This document shows, in pieces, positions 1 to 8,600 of a stretch of DNA of 64,000 nt; positions within the stretch are counted from its first letter, which is position 1; each line of letters opens with the position of its first letter. The notes below the pieces were generated by a model, which was given only the letters and a program-made list of their open reading frames with translations, ran no database searches and had not been told where the DNA came from. Source of the DNA: CAZSDU01 sp963662525 (GTDB taxonomy: Bacteria > Bacteroidota > Bacteroidia > Bacteroidales > FEN-979); NCBI GenBank assembly GCA_963662525.1, contig OY759717.1, positions 1,116,001 to 1,180,000 on the forward strand. The letters run 5' to 3'. A program made the translations under genes and the position numbers.

Positions 1-2
1 TC

Positions 3-674
3 GGACTGGTAAATGCCATTGCTATTTTTATCATGCAACTGAATTACCGGCTGGACATCCTTATGCTGAAAAAATTGTCCAACCTTGAAGAGGTCGGCTT
101 CTACTCCCTTGCGACCCAGATTGCTGAGCAATTATGGTACATTCCTTATGCGATTGAGACCATCATTCTGAGTCGCAGCGCCAACAGGGAAGAGGATCAG
201 TTCATGGACAGAACGGTTGCTTCCATTTTCAGAATTTCATTGATGATAGGACTGTTGGGCAGCATTCTTATATTTTTCATTACTCCGGTAATGGTTCCGC
301 TCATATTCGGGAAAGAGTACATCTCCAGTGTCCCCATGATTCAGACTATTTTACCGGGTATTCTGATCCTGATAGGTTTCAGGATCCTGAATAGCAGGCT
401 GACCGGATTAGGAAAACCCCAGATCGCCATTTTTGCTTTTATTCCGGCCCTGGTCATTAATTTCGTCCTGAATATTCTGCTTATTCCCCGCTATGGAGGG
501 ATTGGCTCTGCGTGGGCGACAAATGTCAGTTATGCCCTGGGTTCCATAATTTTTGTCGTGGCTTATTCCAGATTACTGAAAATGCCCGTTTCCAACATTT
601 TACGATTCCGGAAAAGTGATTTTTATTTCTTCCGTGATGTCAAGAAATTATGGTCATCACGATATAAGGGATAA
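3..674 (+). CDS. Polysaccharide flippase (Wzx/MATE-like), C-terminal part
   Basis: The reading frame is open from the window edge, so this is the 3' end of a longer gene; the methionine at 33 is internal. The translated part is a chain of hydrophobic helices ending in a short basic tail. It contains the typical C-terminal flippase stretch around LTGLGKPQIAIFAF followed by LLIPRYGGIGSAWAT, which is characteristic of the polysaccharide-synthesis C-terminal domain of lipid-linked oligosaccharide flippases. It would move undecaprenyl-linked glycans across the inner membrane for O-antigen, capsule or exopolysaccharide. The last 35 bases overlap the 3' end of the convergent gene on the other strand. 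The substrate cannot be told from the sequence. Confidence 0.8.
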   Translation, partial: GLVNAIAIFIMQLNYRLDILMLKKLSNLEEVGFYSLATQIAEQLWYIPYAIETIILSRSANREEDQFMDRTVASIFRISLMIGLLGSILIFFITPVMVPLIFGKEYISSVPMIQTILPGILILIGFRILNSRLTGLGKPQIAIFAFIPALVINFVLNILLIPRYGGIGSAWATNVSYALGSIIFVVAYSRLLKMPVSNILRFRKSDFYFFRDVKKLWSSRYKG

Positions 675-1704
675 GGATAAAAAAAACGGTCGCGAGAATT
701 TTAAGCCTGGCATCTATTTCAATGGTCAGACTTCTGGGGTCCGTTTGAAATAATATAAAAATAAAATATACCAGAATCATACAGAATCCCAGGGATGCAG
801 TAAACACTGACCTTTCTGCATTCGGAAGTAAGGCTGGAAAGAATATATTGGCATATAAAAAGATACTGGACAGGAAATACAAAATGGCAAAAGAAAGAAA
901 ATGTTTTTCTTTGTAATGCCTGAATGCAAAAAAGAGCAAACCGGTATAAATCAGGAATGAAAGGAAGGCCAGTATGCCAGAAGAATAGTTCATCAGAATA
1001 GCATCCTGGCTGTAATTCGCAAGATGGTTTGGGAAGATCAGAATCCTGAGGTAAAACAACAGGAACATCAGACCGGTTTTCAGGCCAAAGCTGGGTTTAA
1101 CCTCCGGAAAAAAAGATGGAAACAAACTCATATTCAGGGATAAAAATGCCGGCTCCAGCAATCTTTGGCTGAACCGGGCAATCAAGGCCAGGGCTACCAT
1201 GGCCGCAATCAATGGGAAACAATGACGAAATGAAAAGTCAGTAAAGAAAAAAAGAGCCAGGGGATAAATCAGGAGAAAGGGTAACATGGCCGGTGTAATC
1301 AGGCATCCTGTAAAAAAGATCAGCAGGGTCAGTACCAGAAATCTCATATTCCTTTTTTCAGCGTAATGCAGCAGAAACCATAAAGCAGCCAGCCCGCAGA
1401 TAAATGCGATCATTTCCGGGCGACCTTCCTTGCTGGTCACCACGCCGGTATGCACCGGATGTGCCATAAATAAAAGGGTGATCAGGAAGGGGAAAAGAAT
1501 GTTGAACCTTTGCAGCATTTGCTTCATAACAAAGAACAGAAGCAGGCAAAGGATGGTGTAAATCATCATATTCACCGCATTATGAAAAACCACCGCTTTG
1601 CCATATAAGATGATGCCAAAAAAAAGAAAGAAAAGAATCAGGTACTTGTTGGCCTTCCAGGAATTCCATGGCCGGATGGTGGGTTGTGGCAGATCCTTCT
1701 TCAT
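640..1704 (-). CDS. Multi-pass membrane protein, TMTC/GT-C-like
   Basis: About ten hydrophobic helices in 354 residues with no soluble domain. The segment near residues 80-100 (AHPVHTGVVTSKEGRPEM) resembles the HPVHTE loop of TMTC/PMT-type GT-C membrane glycosyltransferases, but the TPR half of TMTC proteins is absent and the acidic catalytic loop cannot be confirmed. The start codon overlaps the rsmA stop by 4 bases, so it is translated as the last gene of the minus-strand operon that begins with the papain-like protease at 9706. The 3' end overlaps the flippase gene by 35 bases. Function not established; a role in envelope glycan or lipid modification is a guess from topology. Confidence 0.6.
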   Translation of the reverse strand: MKKDLPQPTIRPWNSWKANKYLILFFLFFGIILYGKAVVFHNAVNMMIYTILCLLLFFVMKQMLQRFNILFPFLITLLFMAHPVHTGVVTSKEGRPEMIAFICGLAALWFLLHYAEKRNMRFLVLTLLIFFTGCLITPAMLPFLLIYPLALFFFTDFSFRHCFPLIAAMVALALIARFSQRLLEPAFLSLNMSLFPSFFPEVKPSFGLKTGLMFLLFYLRILIFPNHLANYSQDAILMNYSSGILAFLSFLIYTGLLFFAFRHYKEKHFLSFAILYFLSSIFLYANIFFPALLPNAERSVFTASLGFCMILVYFIFILFQTDPRSLTIEIDARLKILATVFFILIPYIVMTIIS

Positions 1705-2534
1705 GCTTCCGGATAGATAGCCTTTGTGAGACGAATAAAATCATCGACCCCGAGTTGCTCGGGACGCAATGAAAACAAATCAGAAAGCGATTCAACACCT
1801 GCAGCATTTATGGAACCTGTCAGGGATCGGAGCGAATTTCTCAGGGTTTTCCGGCGCTGGTTAAAAGCAGTTTTTACAACCCTGAAATAGACTTCCTCAT
1901 TGCAATCAAGTTTCAGAGTTTTATTCCGCCTGAGCCTGATGACGGCCGATTTAACGCGGGGAGGCGGATAAAACACCGTTTCGTTAACCGTAAACAGATA
2001 ATCAATATCATAAAATGCCTGAAGTAAAACGCTTAATATCCCATATGTTTTATTCCCCGGGGGGGATGCAATCCGTTCCGCCACTTCCTTCTGAAACATT
2101 CCAATGACTTCCGGAATACGATCGCGGTTTTCCAGTACACGAAAAAGGATCTGGGTAGAAATGTTGTAAGGGAAGTTGCCGATGATGGTAAAAGGAGGGC
2201 TGATAGCGGATGACGCATGACTCCTGCCTGACGGACAGGCAGGGATGACGGATGGGGGAAACCCGGAGAGATCAGATGTTAAGAAATCTGCTTCGATGAG
2301 GCGGTCGGATATCTGAGGATAGGTTTCATTGAGGTAAACGACGGATTCATGATCGACTTCCATGAAATAGGGGTCCAACACTTGATGATCAAGCAAATAT
2401 TTGGACAGGACACCCGTACCGGGACCAATCTCCAATACCAGGGGATAATCCAGATTCAGAAATCCGGTAATTTTCCTGGCGATGTTTTCATCCCTGAGAA
2501 AATGTTGTCCGAGCCGTTTTTTTGGTGTAACCAT
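1701..2534 (-). CDS. rsmA: 16S rRNA dimethyladenosine transferase RsmA/KsgA
   Basis: Dimethylates the two adjacent adenines in the 3' hairpin of 16S rRNA using S-adenosylmethionine, late in small-subunit assembly. Visible motifs are the N-terminal KKRLGQHFL signature, the AdoMet loop EIGPGTGVLS (residues 35-44), and the catalytic GNFPYNIS motif at 119-126, followed by a normal C-terminal domain. Length (277) is slightly above the family. The extra part lies at about residues 94-114, just before the catalytic motif, where family members usually run almost directly from the end of the DFL..DL strand into FTIIGN. The DNA there is a palindrome flanked by heptamer repeats (2201-2257), inserted without breaking frame. 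The gene starts 4 bases after the TPR gene and overlaps the next gene by 4. Confidence 0.93.
   Translation of the reverse strand: MVTPKKRLGQHFLRDENIARKITGFLNLDYPLVLEIGPGTGVLSKYLLDHQVLDPYFMEVDHESVVYLNETYPQISDRLIEADFLTSDLSGFPPSVIPACPSGRSHASSAISPPFTIIGNFPYNISTQILFRVLENRDRIPEVIGMFQKEVAERIASPPGNKTYGILSVLLQAFYDIDYLFTVNETVFYPPPRVKSAVIRLRRNKTLKLDCNEEVYFRVVKTAFNQRRKTLRNSLRSLTGSINAAGVESLSDLFSLRPEQLGVDDFIRLTKAIYPEA
2201..2257. repeat. Heptamer repeat with palindromic core inside rsmA
   Basis: A perfect 8-bp inverted repeat CCTGCCTG/CAGGCAGG with spacer ACGGA lies at 2223-2243. It is flanked on the left by heptamers TGATAGC, GGATGAC, GCATGAC (2201-2221) and on the right by GATGACG, GATGGGG (2244-2257). 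The block is translated in rsmA as roughly twenty residues of low-complexity sequence (PACPSGRSHASS and neighbours) that the family does not normally have. It is the only array in the window with a strong hairpin core. Confidence 0.7.
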
Positions 2535-2538
2535 AGGT

Positions 2539-4440
2539 TTAATTTAAATGGTCGCCCCTGAGTTCCCGAAATCGTTTCCGGGCGGCTGGAATAAAAATGC
2601 TTCCCGGGTACTTTTCAAGCAATTCCTGGTAAAGCTGTTTTGCCTTTTCCTGGTCTCCTTCTGTCCGGTCATTCAAATCAGCTCTTTCCATCAATGCTTT
2701 ATCGGCGAGAATTCCATCCGGGTAGAGGGTTACAAGTTGTGACAATAAACTATCAGCATCCTTGAATTTTCTTTGTTTAAGCTTAATTGCTGCTTTTTTA
2801 TATAATACTTCATCCAGGATGGGATGATCCCCGAATAAGGTCTGAATCGAATCCAATGACTGCATGGCCCTATCCTCATCATTCCTGAAATCCAGTAATT
2901 CGGCCCGGGCATACATCTCCAGGGCTACGGTATTGCTGTCGGGATCATAATTTTCGGTGATCAGCAGGGAAAGTGCCATGGCATCATTGGCAATCAGCTT
3001 TGAGGTAGCCGCTTTAAGAATATCAAGTTGTGCCCCGGCCCATTTAAATTCGCCGATATAAAAAGAAAGCCGGGCATTTTTAAACTTGGCGGTCTGACCC
3101 ATTGCATCATTTTTAAAATCCTGGTAAACCTGCTGATAAAGCAGGGTTGCTTCCCATATATTTCCCTTGAAAAGAAGAATATCGCCGAGTTCCATTTTAA
3201 TATCAGCGAGATTTTCCGGCCGGATCCCGTTCATTTCAACCACCTCTTCAAGCAATATAATCGCAGAATCTGCTTTCCCCAGATAAAAAGCCTCTAAATG
3301 AGCCAGGTTACGCATCAGGGAAATGCTCGTTTCACCCGGATCGTTTTTTTGCATTACCCCTTTAAATTCCTTTTCCAGATCATCGAGTTGTTTCCGGGGT
3401 GGATCAAACTGAGAAGTAATCAACAGGTAGCGGGTATTGATCAGTTCAAGCTGGCTGGCCTCATAATAATCGCCACTCACACCTTTAGCAATCAAGTACT
3501 GATATGCTTCAACAGCCGCCTGGTAAAACTCATTCGATGCAGCCAGCCTGGCTAATTGCCATACCCTTTCTCCGTTTTCCCTATTCCTTCGGTCCAGTGC
3601 TTTCACCTGAATTAAAGCAAGTTTAAAATCCTTCTGCTGGACAGAATACCACCAAAGCAATTCAGCATAGCAGGTTTTTTCCGGTTCTTTCTGCGCCATG
3701 ATGAGCAAAGATTTCCTGAGAGATTCGCTCCAAATGTGATCCGGATCATTGGCCAGCATGTTTTGGAACCTGTCCTGAACCACATTCATGTATGCAGGAT
3801 TTGATTCGAGGAGATCAAGATAAGCGTTAATCGCCTTCAGGTAGTCTCCCATCCGTTCATAAATAGCGGCGATTTCGTATGAAAAAGGATACCCCTGATT
3901 CATTAGTTGCTTACCTTTTTCATAGGTCCTGAGGGCATATTCATTTTCACCCCTGCTCAGGAAAGCATTGGCCATTTCATTGATCTGTCCCTGGTCTGCC
4001 GGCAGCTTCTTCAATGCTTCCTCATAATGTTTCCGGGCTTTTTCTTCATTTCCTTCCCTGAAATATAGATAGCCAATATCAACCAGGTACTTCAATGATC
4101 GGGGATCATCTTTCATCTGCTTTTTTGCCAGTTTCTCTGCTTTTTTAAAATCCCTGATCTCTACCAGGCAATAAAACAGGTTGTTATAAAAATAATGTCC
4201 CGTTTTTGTCTCCATTAACCGCTCGTAGATGGCTGCGGCCTGTTCGAAATCACGGTTCTGAAGGAACTGCATGGCCAGCTTTTCTTCATCGCCGGGTTTT
4301 GGGGCATCCTGCTGAAAGGGAAGCTGGGAAGGAGTAATAGGAGGATGATCCTGGCCAAAGGAATGAGGAATGAGGAATGAGGAATGAAGAATTATAAGAA
4401 AACCGGAAAAAAGGATGGTTATTAAGCGTCTCGGTTTCAT
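2539..4440 (-). CDS. Secreted/periplasmic TPR-repeat protein
   Basis: 633 residues. An N-terminal signal peptide (basic MKPRR, long hydrophobic core, cleavage probably near the FGQD at 29-32) is followed by tandem tetratricopeptide helices along the whole protein: for example YIERL-type units near 65-190, and a C-terminal set near 500-620 ending in YPGSIFIPAARKRFRELRG, which is typical of outer-membrane-lipoprotein/YbgF-like TPRs. Probably a protein-protein scaffold in the periplasm. The h/c-region of the signal peptide is encoded by a 7-bp tandem repeat (4361-4388), so loss or gain of a unit would shift frame. Start overlaps the amidohydrolase stop by one base (TAATG); the rsmA start follows 4 bases after its stop. 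Confidence 0.8.
   Translation of the reverse strand: MKPRRLITILFSGFLIILHSSFLIPHSFGQDHPPITPSQLPFQQDAPKPGDEEKLAMQFLQNRDFEQAAAIYERLMETKTGHYFYNNLFYCLVEIRDFKKAEKLAKKQMKDDPRSLKYLVDIGYLYFREGNEEKARKHYEEALKKLPADQGQINEMANAFLSRGENEYALRTYEKGKQLMNQGYPFSYEIAAIYERMGDYLKAINAYLDLLESNPAYMNVVQDRFQNMLANDPDHIWSESLRKSLLIMAQKEPEKTCYAELLWWYSVQQKDFKLALIQVKALDRRNRENGERVWQLARLAASNEFYQAAVEAYQYLIAKGVSGDYYEASQLELINTRYLLITSQFDPPRKQLDDLEKEFKGVMQKNDPGETSISLMRNLAHLEAFYLGKADSAIILLEEVVEMNGIRPENLADIKMELGDILLFKGNIWEATLLYQQVYQDFKNDAMGQTAKFKNARLSFYIGEFKWAGAQLDILKAATSKLIANDAMALSLLITENYDPDSNTVALEMYARAELLDFRNDEDRAMQSLDSIQTLFGDHPILDEVLYKKAAIKLKQRKFKDADSLLSQLVTLYPDGILADKALMERADLNDRTEGDQEKAKQLYQELLEKYPGSIFIPAARKRFRELRGDHLN
4361..4388. 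repeat. Heptamer tandem array (GAATGAG) in a signal-peptide coding region
   Basis: Three exact copies of GAATGAG followed by GAATGAA, 28 bp. On the minus strand it reads as residues SSFLIPHSF, i.e. the end of the hydrophobic region of the TPR protein's signal peptide. Unit length 7 is not a multiple of 3. Confidence 0.85.
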
Positions 4441-5648
4441 TATTTTTTCAGAAGGTTGATGGAAAACCAGGCCATCAGGCCAATACCTGTTTCAAGGCTG
4501 GATTCGTCGACATCGAAAGTGGAAGAATGCAGATTAGACGAAATTCCCCTGGCAGCATTTGCAGTTCCCAAACGGTAGAGGCAGGAAGGCACCCGGCCGG
4601 CAAAATAAGCAAAGTCTTCCGCAGTCATTCTTTTTTCAAGAGTCTTGACATGACCGGCACCCAGGTACGAAACGGCCAGGTCCTGAAGGGAAGAGGTAAG
4701 TACAAGATCATTATGGAGATAAGGATAACCATGAGAAATTCTCACCCCGCAATGTCCGCCCATACCTTCGGCCAGTGCAGTTGAAATCTTTTCAATCTGG
4801 CGGTGGATCTCCCTTCTCCATGTTTCATCATAAGTGCGAATGGTTCCATCAATCGTCACCTCATCCGGAATGATGTTTGTGCGGCCTTCTCCCAGGATCC
4901 GGCCAAAAGAAACCACGGTAGGTATGACAGGGTCGGAAAGCCGGCTGACGATCTGCTGAATCGCAACAATGATATGCGAAGCGATCAGGATTGGATCCAC
5001 ATTAAGGTTAGGTGTTGCGGCATGTCCGCCCTTCCCTTTCACGGTCAGGAATACCTCATCGGTGGAAGCCATGTAAGGTCCTGCCTTCAAACCAATATCA
5101 CCGGCCTCCAGGGTGTTGATCACATGTTGTGCGATGACGAATTCAGGTTTTGGATTTTCAAGAACACCCGCATTGATCATGGCAATGGCCCCACCCGGAT
5201 ATGTTTCTTCAGAGGGCTGAAAGATGAGTTTCACTGTTCCCCGGAACTGGTTGCGAAGCTCATTGAGAATCTTGGCTGCACCCAGTAAACAAGCCATATG
5301 AACATCATGGCCGCAGGCATGCATTTTCCCGGGAACCTTTGAAATATAATCGGTGTCGTTGGTTTCCTGAACAGGGAGGGCATCCATATCGGCCCTCAGT
5401 GCCATGCAGCGGGAATCAGGATCATTTCCTTTTATCAGGCCGACAACGCCGGTTTTAGCTATTCCTTTCAAGTAAGGAATCCCATACTCATCAAGCTTCC
5501 GGCAAATGAAATCCGAAGTTTCCACCTCTTCATTGGAAAGTTCAGGATACTGATGAAAATGGCGGCGAAGGCTGACAACTTCAGTCTGAAGCAAAGATGC
5601 CAATAGTTTTATTTCGGTTTTTATTTGTTCCATTGGAATGGTATCCAT
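4440..5648 (-). CDS. M20-family amidohydrolase (N-acyl amino acid hydrolase)
   Basis: 402 residues with the features of the M20D/HipO-IAA-amidohydrolase group: RADMDALP near residue 84, the metal-binding MHACGHDVHM near 108-117, QPSEE near 141-146, KGKGGHAATP at the start of the dimerisation lid, and the C-terminal SNLHSSTFDVDE metal/active-site segment. It should hydrolyse the amide bond of N-acyl or aromatic-acyl amino acids with a two-metal centre. There is no signal peptide, so it is cytoplasmic. Start and stop each overlap neighbours by one base (TAATG), so it is translationally coupled between the secreted protease upstream and the TPR protein downstream, which fits peptide or acyl-amino-acid salvage. 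Exact substrate unknown. Confidence 0.88.
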   Translation of the reverse strand: MDTIPMEQIKTEIKLLASLLQTEVVSLRRHFHQYPELSNEEVETSDFICRKLDEYGIPYLKGIAKTGVVGLIKGNDPDSRCMALRADMDALPVQETNDTDYISKVPGKMHACGHDVHMACLLGAAKILNELRNQFRGTVKLIFQPSEETYPGGAIAMINAGVLENPKPEFVIAQHVINTLEAGDIGLKAGPYMASTDEVFLTVKGKGGHAATPNLNVDPILIASHIIVAIQQIVSRLSDPVIPTVVSFGRILGEGRTNIIPDEVTIDGTIRTYDETWRREIHRQIEKISTALAEGMGGHCGVRISHGYPYLHNDLVLTSSLQDLAVSYLGAGHVKTLEKRMTAEDFAYFAGRVPSCLYRLGTANAARGISSNLHSSTFDVDESSLETGIGLMAWFSINLLKK

Positions 5649-8600
5649 TAATTAACGATCAGTTTGCCTGTGCCAATACCTGTATTGCTTTGCAGGTGCA
5701 GGATATAGATTCCTGCTTTGAGTGAGGAAATATCCAGATCAAAGTTGTTGCTGAGTAATCCATTGGAGAAGTTCCTGCGCATGACAATGCGGCCGGAAAT
5801 TTCAAATATTTCGAGATTCACACTGCTCAATTCCCGGTTCATCTTGATGGTAATTTTATCCCGGGCAGGATTCGGATAGATTTTAAATTTCAGCGCTGTT
5901 CCCGGGTCATCAATTCCCTGGCATTGATTTACCCGGATATATTCTTCCTTCAGTAAATCCATGGTTTGATTTCCATTGGAAACACTCAGTTTCACGTCGT
6001 ATAAGCCCGGATCCTGATAGGTAACCACCGGGTTTTTTTCGTCAGATACAGATGGGTTCCCTCCCGGGAATTCCCAATGCCAGGATATAATACCATCATA
6101 AGAATCATCGATAAAAGCAAGGGGATTCTGCACACAGATACTGGTTTTTCCGGCATGAAAATAAGGATAAAGACCGGAAGTATTCAGGCCGAAGAAATCA
6201 AGGTATCGCTGCATCAGTTTTGTCGTTTGAAACGGATATATACTATCCTTCAGAGCGCCGAACTCAAGCATGGTACCGATCGTTTTATAAACCTCCCCGT
6301 CGTATGCAATTTCCAGGGGATGCGGGGGTTCTGCAGCATCCATAAGGGTAGCGAAACCCTGATCAAGGGGCTGAAAGCTGAAGATTGCATAGCACAGCTT
6401 ATTCGTATAGGCAAATAAGAGAGAGTCGCCAAGGGTTTGAGGCAATCCGGCAGCCGAATAATAATAATAAATGGGAACCCTGGCGCTGGTATATTTAAAC
6501 ATGGGTTGTACCGGAGAATTATTTGCGTAATACCAGCAGGTATATCCTTCCATGTAAATTCGACCTCCGTTGTTCAGGTATTCTGTAAGTGCCATTCCTT
6601 CTTCCCCGGTAATGGTATGAGAACCCTGGTTGGAAGCCCCCAGCAACACAAAAAGGATGGAATAATCCGAGAGGTTTACAGGCAGGGAGGTAAAAACCTC
6701 ATAGGGAATCCTGAGACTGTCAAGAATCACGGCCATGGAGTCAGCCGAAGAGGTTTCTGATGAAAGTTTCACGATCGCGATGGGTTTCTTTCCGACAGGA
6801 AGCTCAAAGGAATATTCACAATTAATTTCTTCCTGATTACCAAAACTAAACTGCAGGCGGATCTTACTCCCGGGAGAAATAAATCGGGAGGCCTTCAGTT
6901 GGTATTTCACTGTTATCTCCGACATGGCTGCAAGTTTCTCAAAAGTGACCACGGTATCGGAGATAATCTTCAATGAAGTATCCTGACAAAAAAGCAGGGC
7001 TGATACGTTTTCAGCCGGAATTGATCCGCCATTCCTCAGCGGTATTAAAAGGTCGGCCACTTCTCCCGGTTGCAGGAGTTGATCGGCTCCGTCGCTGATG
7101 TAAGGAGTAGAAACCAGAATATCTGGGGCGGCAACAATGATATTCAATTCCTTTTCTTTTGAAAATTGAGAAGTCCGGGCAAGGATAAGAAGTGGAATGG
7201 CACATTTATCCGGCAAAGGATCTTTCAGTTGAAAAACGAAAACATTTTCGAAGGTCAGTGTCTGTCCCGGATCCAGCTTAGGTAAAAGAAATGTACTGTC
7301 GGAAATATCGAGTTTCAGACTGATATCACGGAGTTTCAATTCAAGATCACGGATAGCTGCAGACCCCTGATTTATCAAAGTAACCTTCATTTTAGCTTCC
7401 CTGCCATAGACCATTTGGTTATCATCGCCTGATATTAGCTGGCTGAGGATAAGAAGTCCATCGGAAAGTTGAAAAGTCCGCGTATCTGAAATATGATTTG
7501 CATCGGTCACCTTCAATTGAATGTCGGAAATGCGCGTCGAATCAAGCTGAGAAATAACCAGTAAGCCCATTTCACTCATCATCGCTCCTCCGGGCAGGGG
7601 AACGGGATTAAAAACAAATGCTTTCTGGTTTAACTCGCTAAAATCCCAGCTTGGGGTAAGAAGATAGTTTTCCTCATCACCCATGGAAGTTCCGCAATAA
7701 ACAGCATGCTTTTTCCAGGGATGGCGGAGGTTTCCATATAAAAATTCAAATCGTCCATCCGGAAAAAGACGAAGTCCGAAATTCGTAACAGAAGAAGTGT
7801 CCAGTCCGTCTAGGGAAGCTTTCCACCGGATGACAACTTCAGAAGAACTGCTCTCCATCCAAATCCCATCCCCATGCTCATCAAAATACTCATAGGCCTG
7901 CGAAAATGCAGGGCTGATCGTTTTTGCCTGCTTCAGCATCGATAGCTCGTCAGTTACATAGGGAAATGGCAGATAGGGCTGGTCGGGAGAAACAAATCCA
8001 AGAAAGTTGACATACAAACTATCATATTTTTTTCCATAAAAAGGAAAGCTGAAAGGCAGGGCAACCTTGGCATAGGGCTGCAGATAATTGATGGGAATCA
8101 GCTTTTGCCCGCTGATCTGGGGAAGGGTTGCATTGCTCTGATTTTTTTCATACGGTTCCATCAGCGACCAGTGGTAAGGAGGATGCCCATTGGTTGCCTG
8201 AAGCTGAGTAATATATGGTTGGCCTTGTGTAAAGGGAGGAAGTTGGGAGGTGGAAATCTGAACTTTCCCGAAGCTTGGTTCCAGGATAGCTGAAACGACC
8301 GTAATATCATTTCTTTTTACAGGAACATCCTGCTCCGGGATAAAGCAGGTTTCCGGATGGGCTCCATAAAAGTTAAAGGCTACATTTTTAATTCTGCCTT
8401 GCGCACTGCCCTCCTGATCCCGTTCTTCAACCATAAAAAAGAGCCTGGCCGGGCTGCCGGTATTCACATGGCTAAGCAAGGGTGTAATATCAAGCCCGAA
8501 TTCCAGGGTATCTGCTCCCGGAATGCTGTCGTAACCCTGCATAGGATGCGATCCGCCCTGAAAATTGAACAAAGGAAAATCCATCCAGTGTTCCGGCATC

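Noticed and set aside
4803..5288. A 161-codon open frame on the plus strand
   Set aside because: Antisense to the M20 amidohydrolase metal-binding region; a codon-bias shadow.
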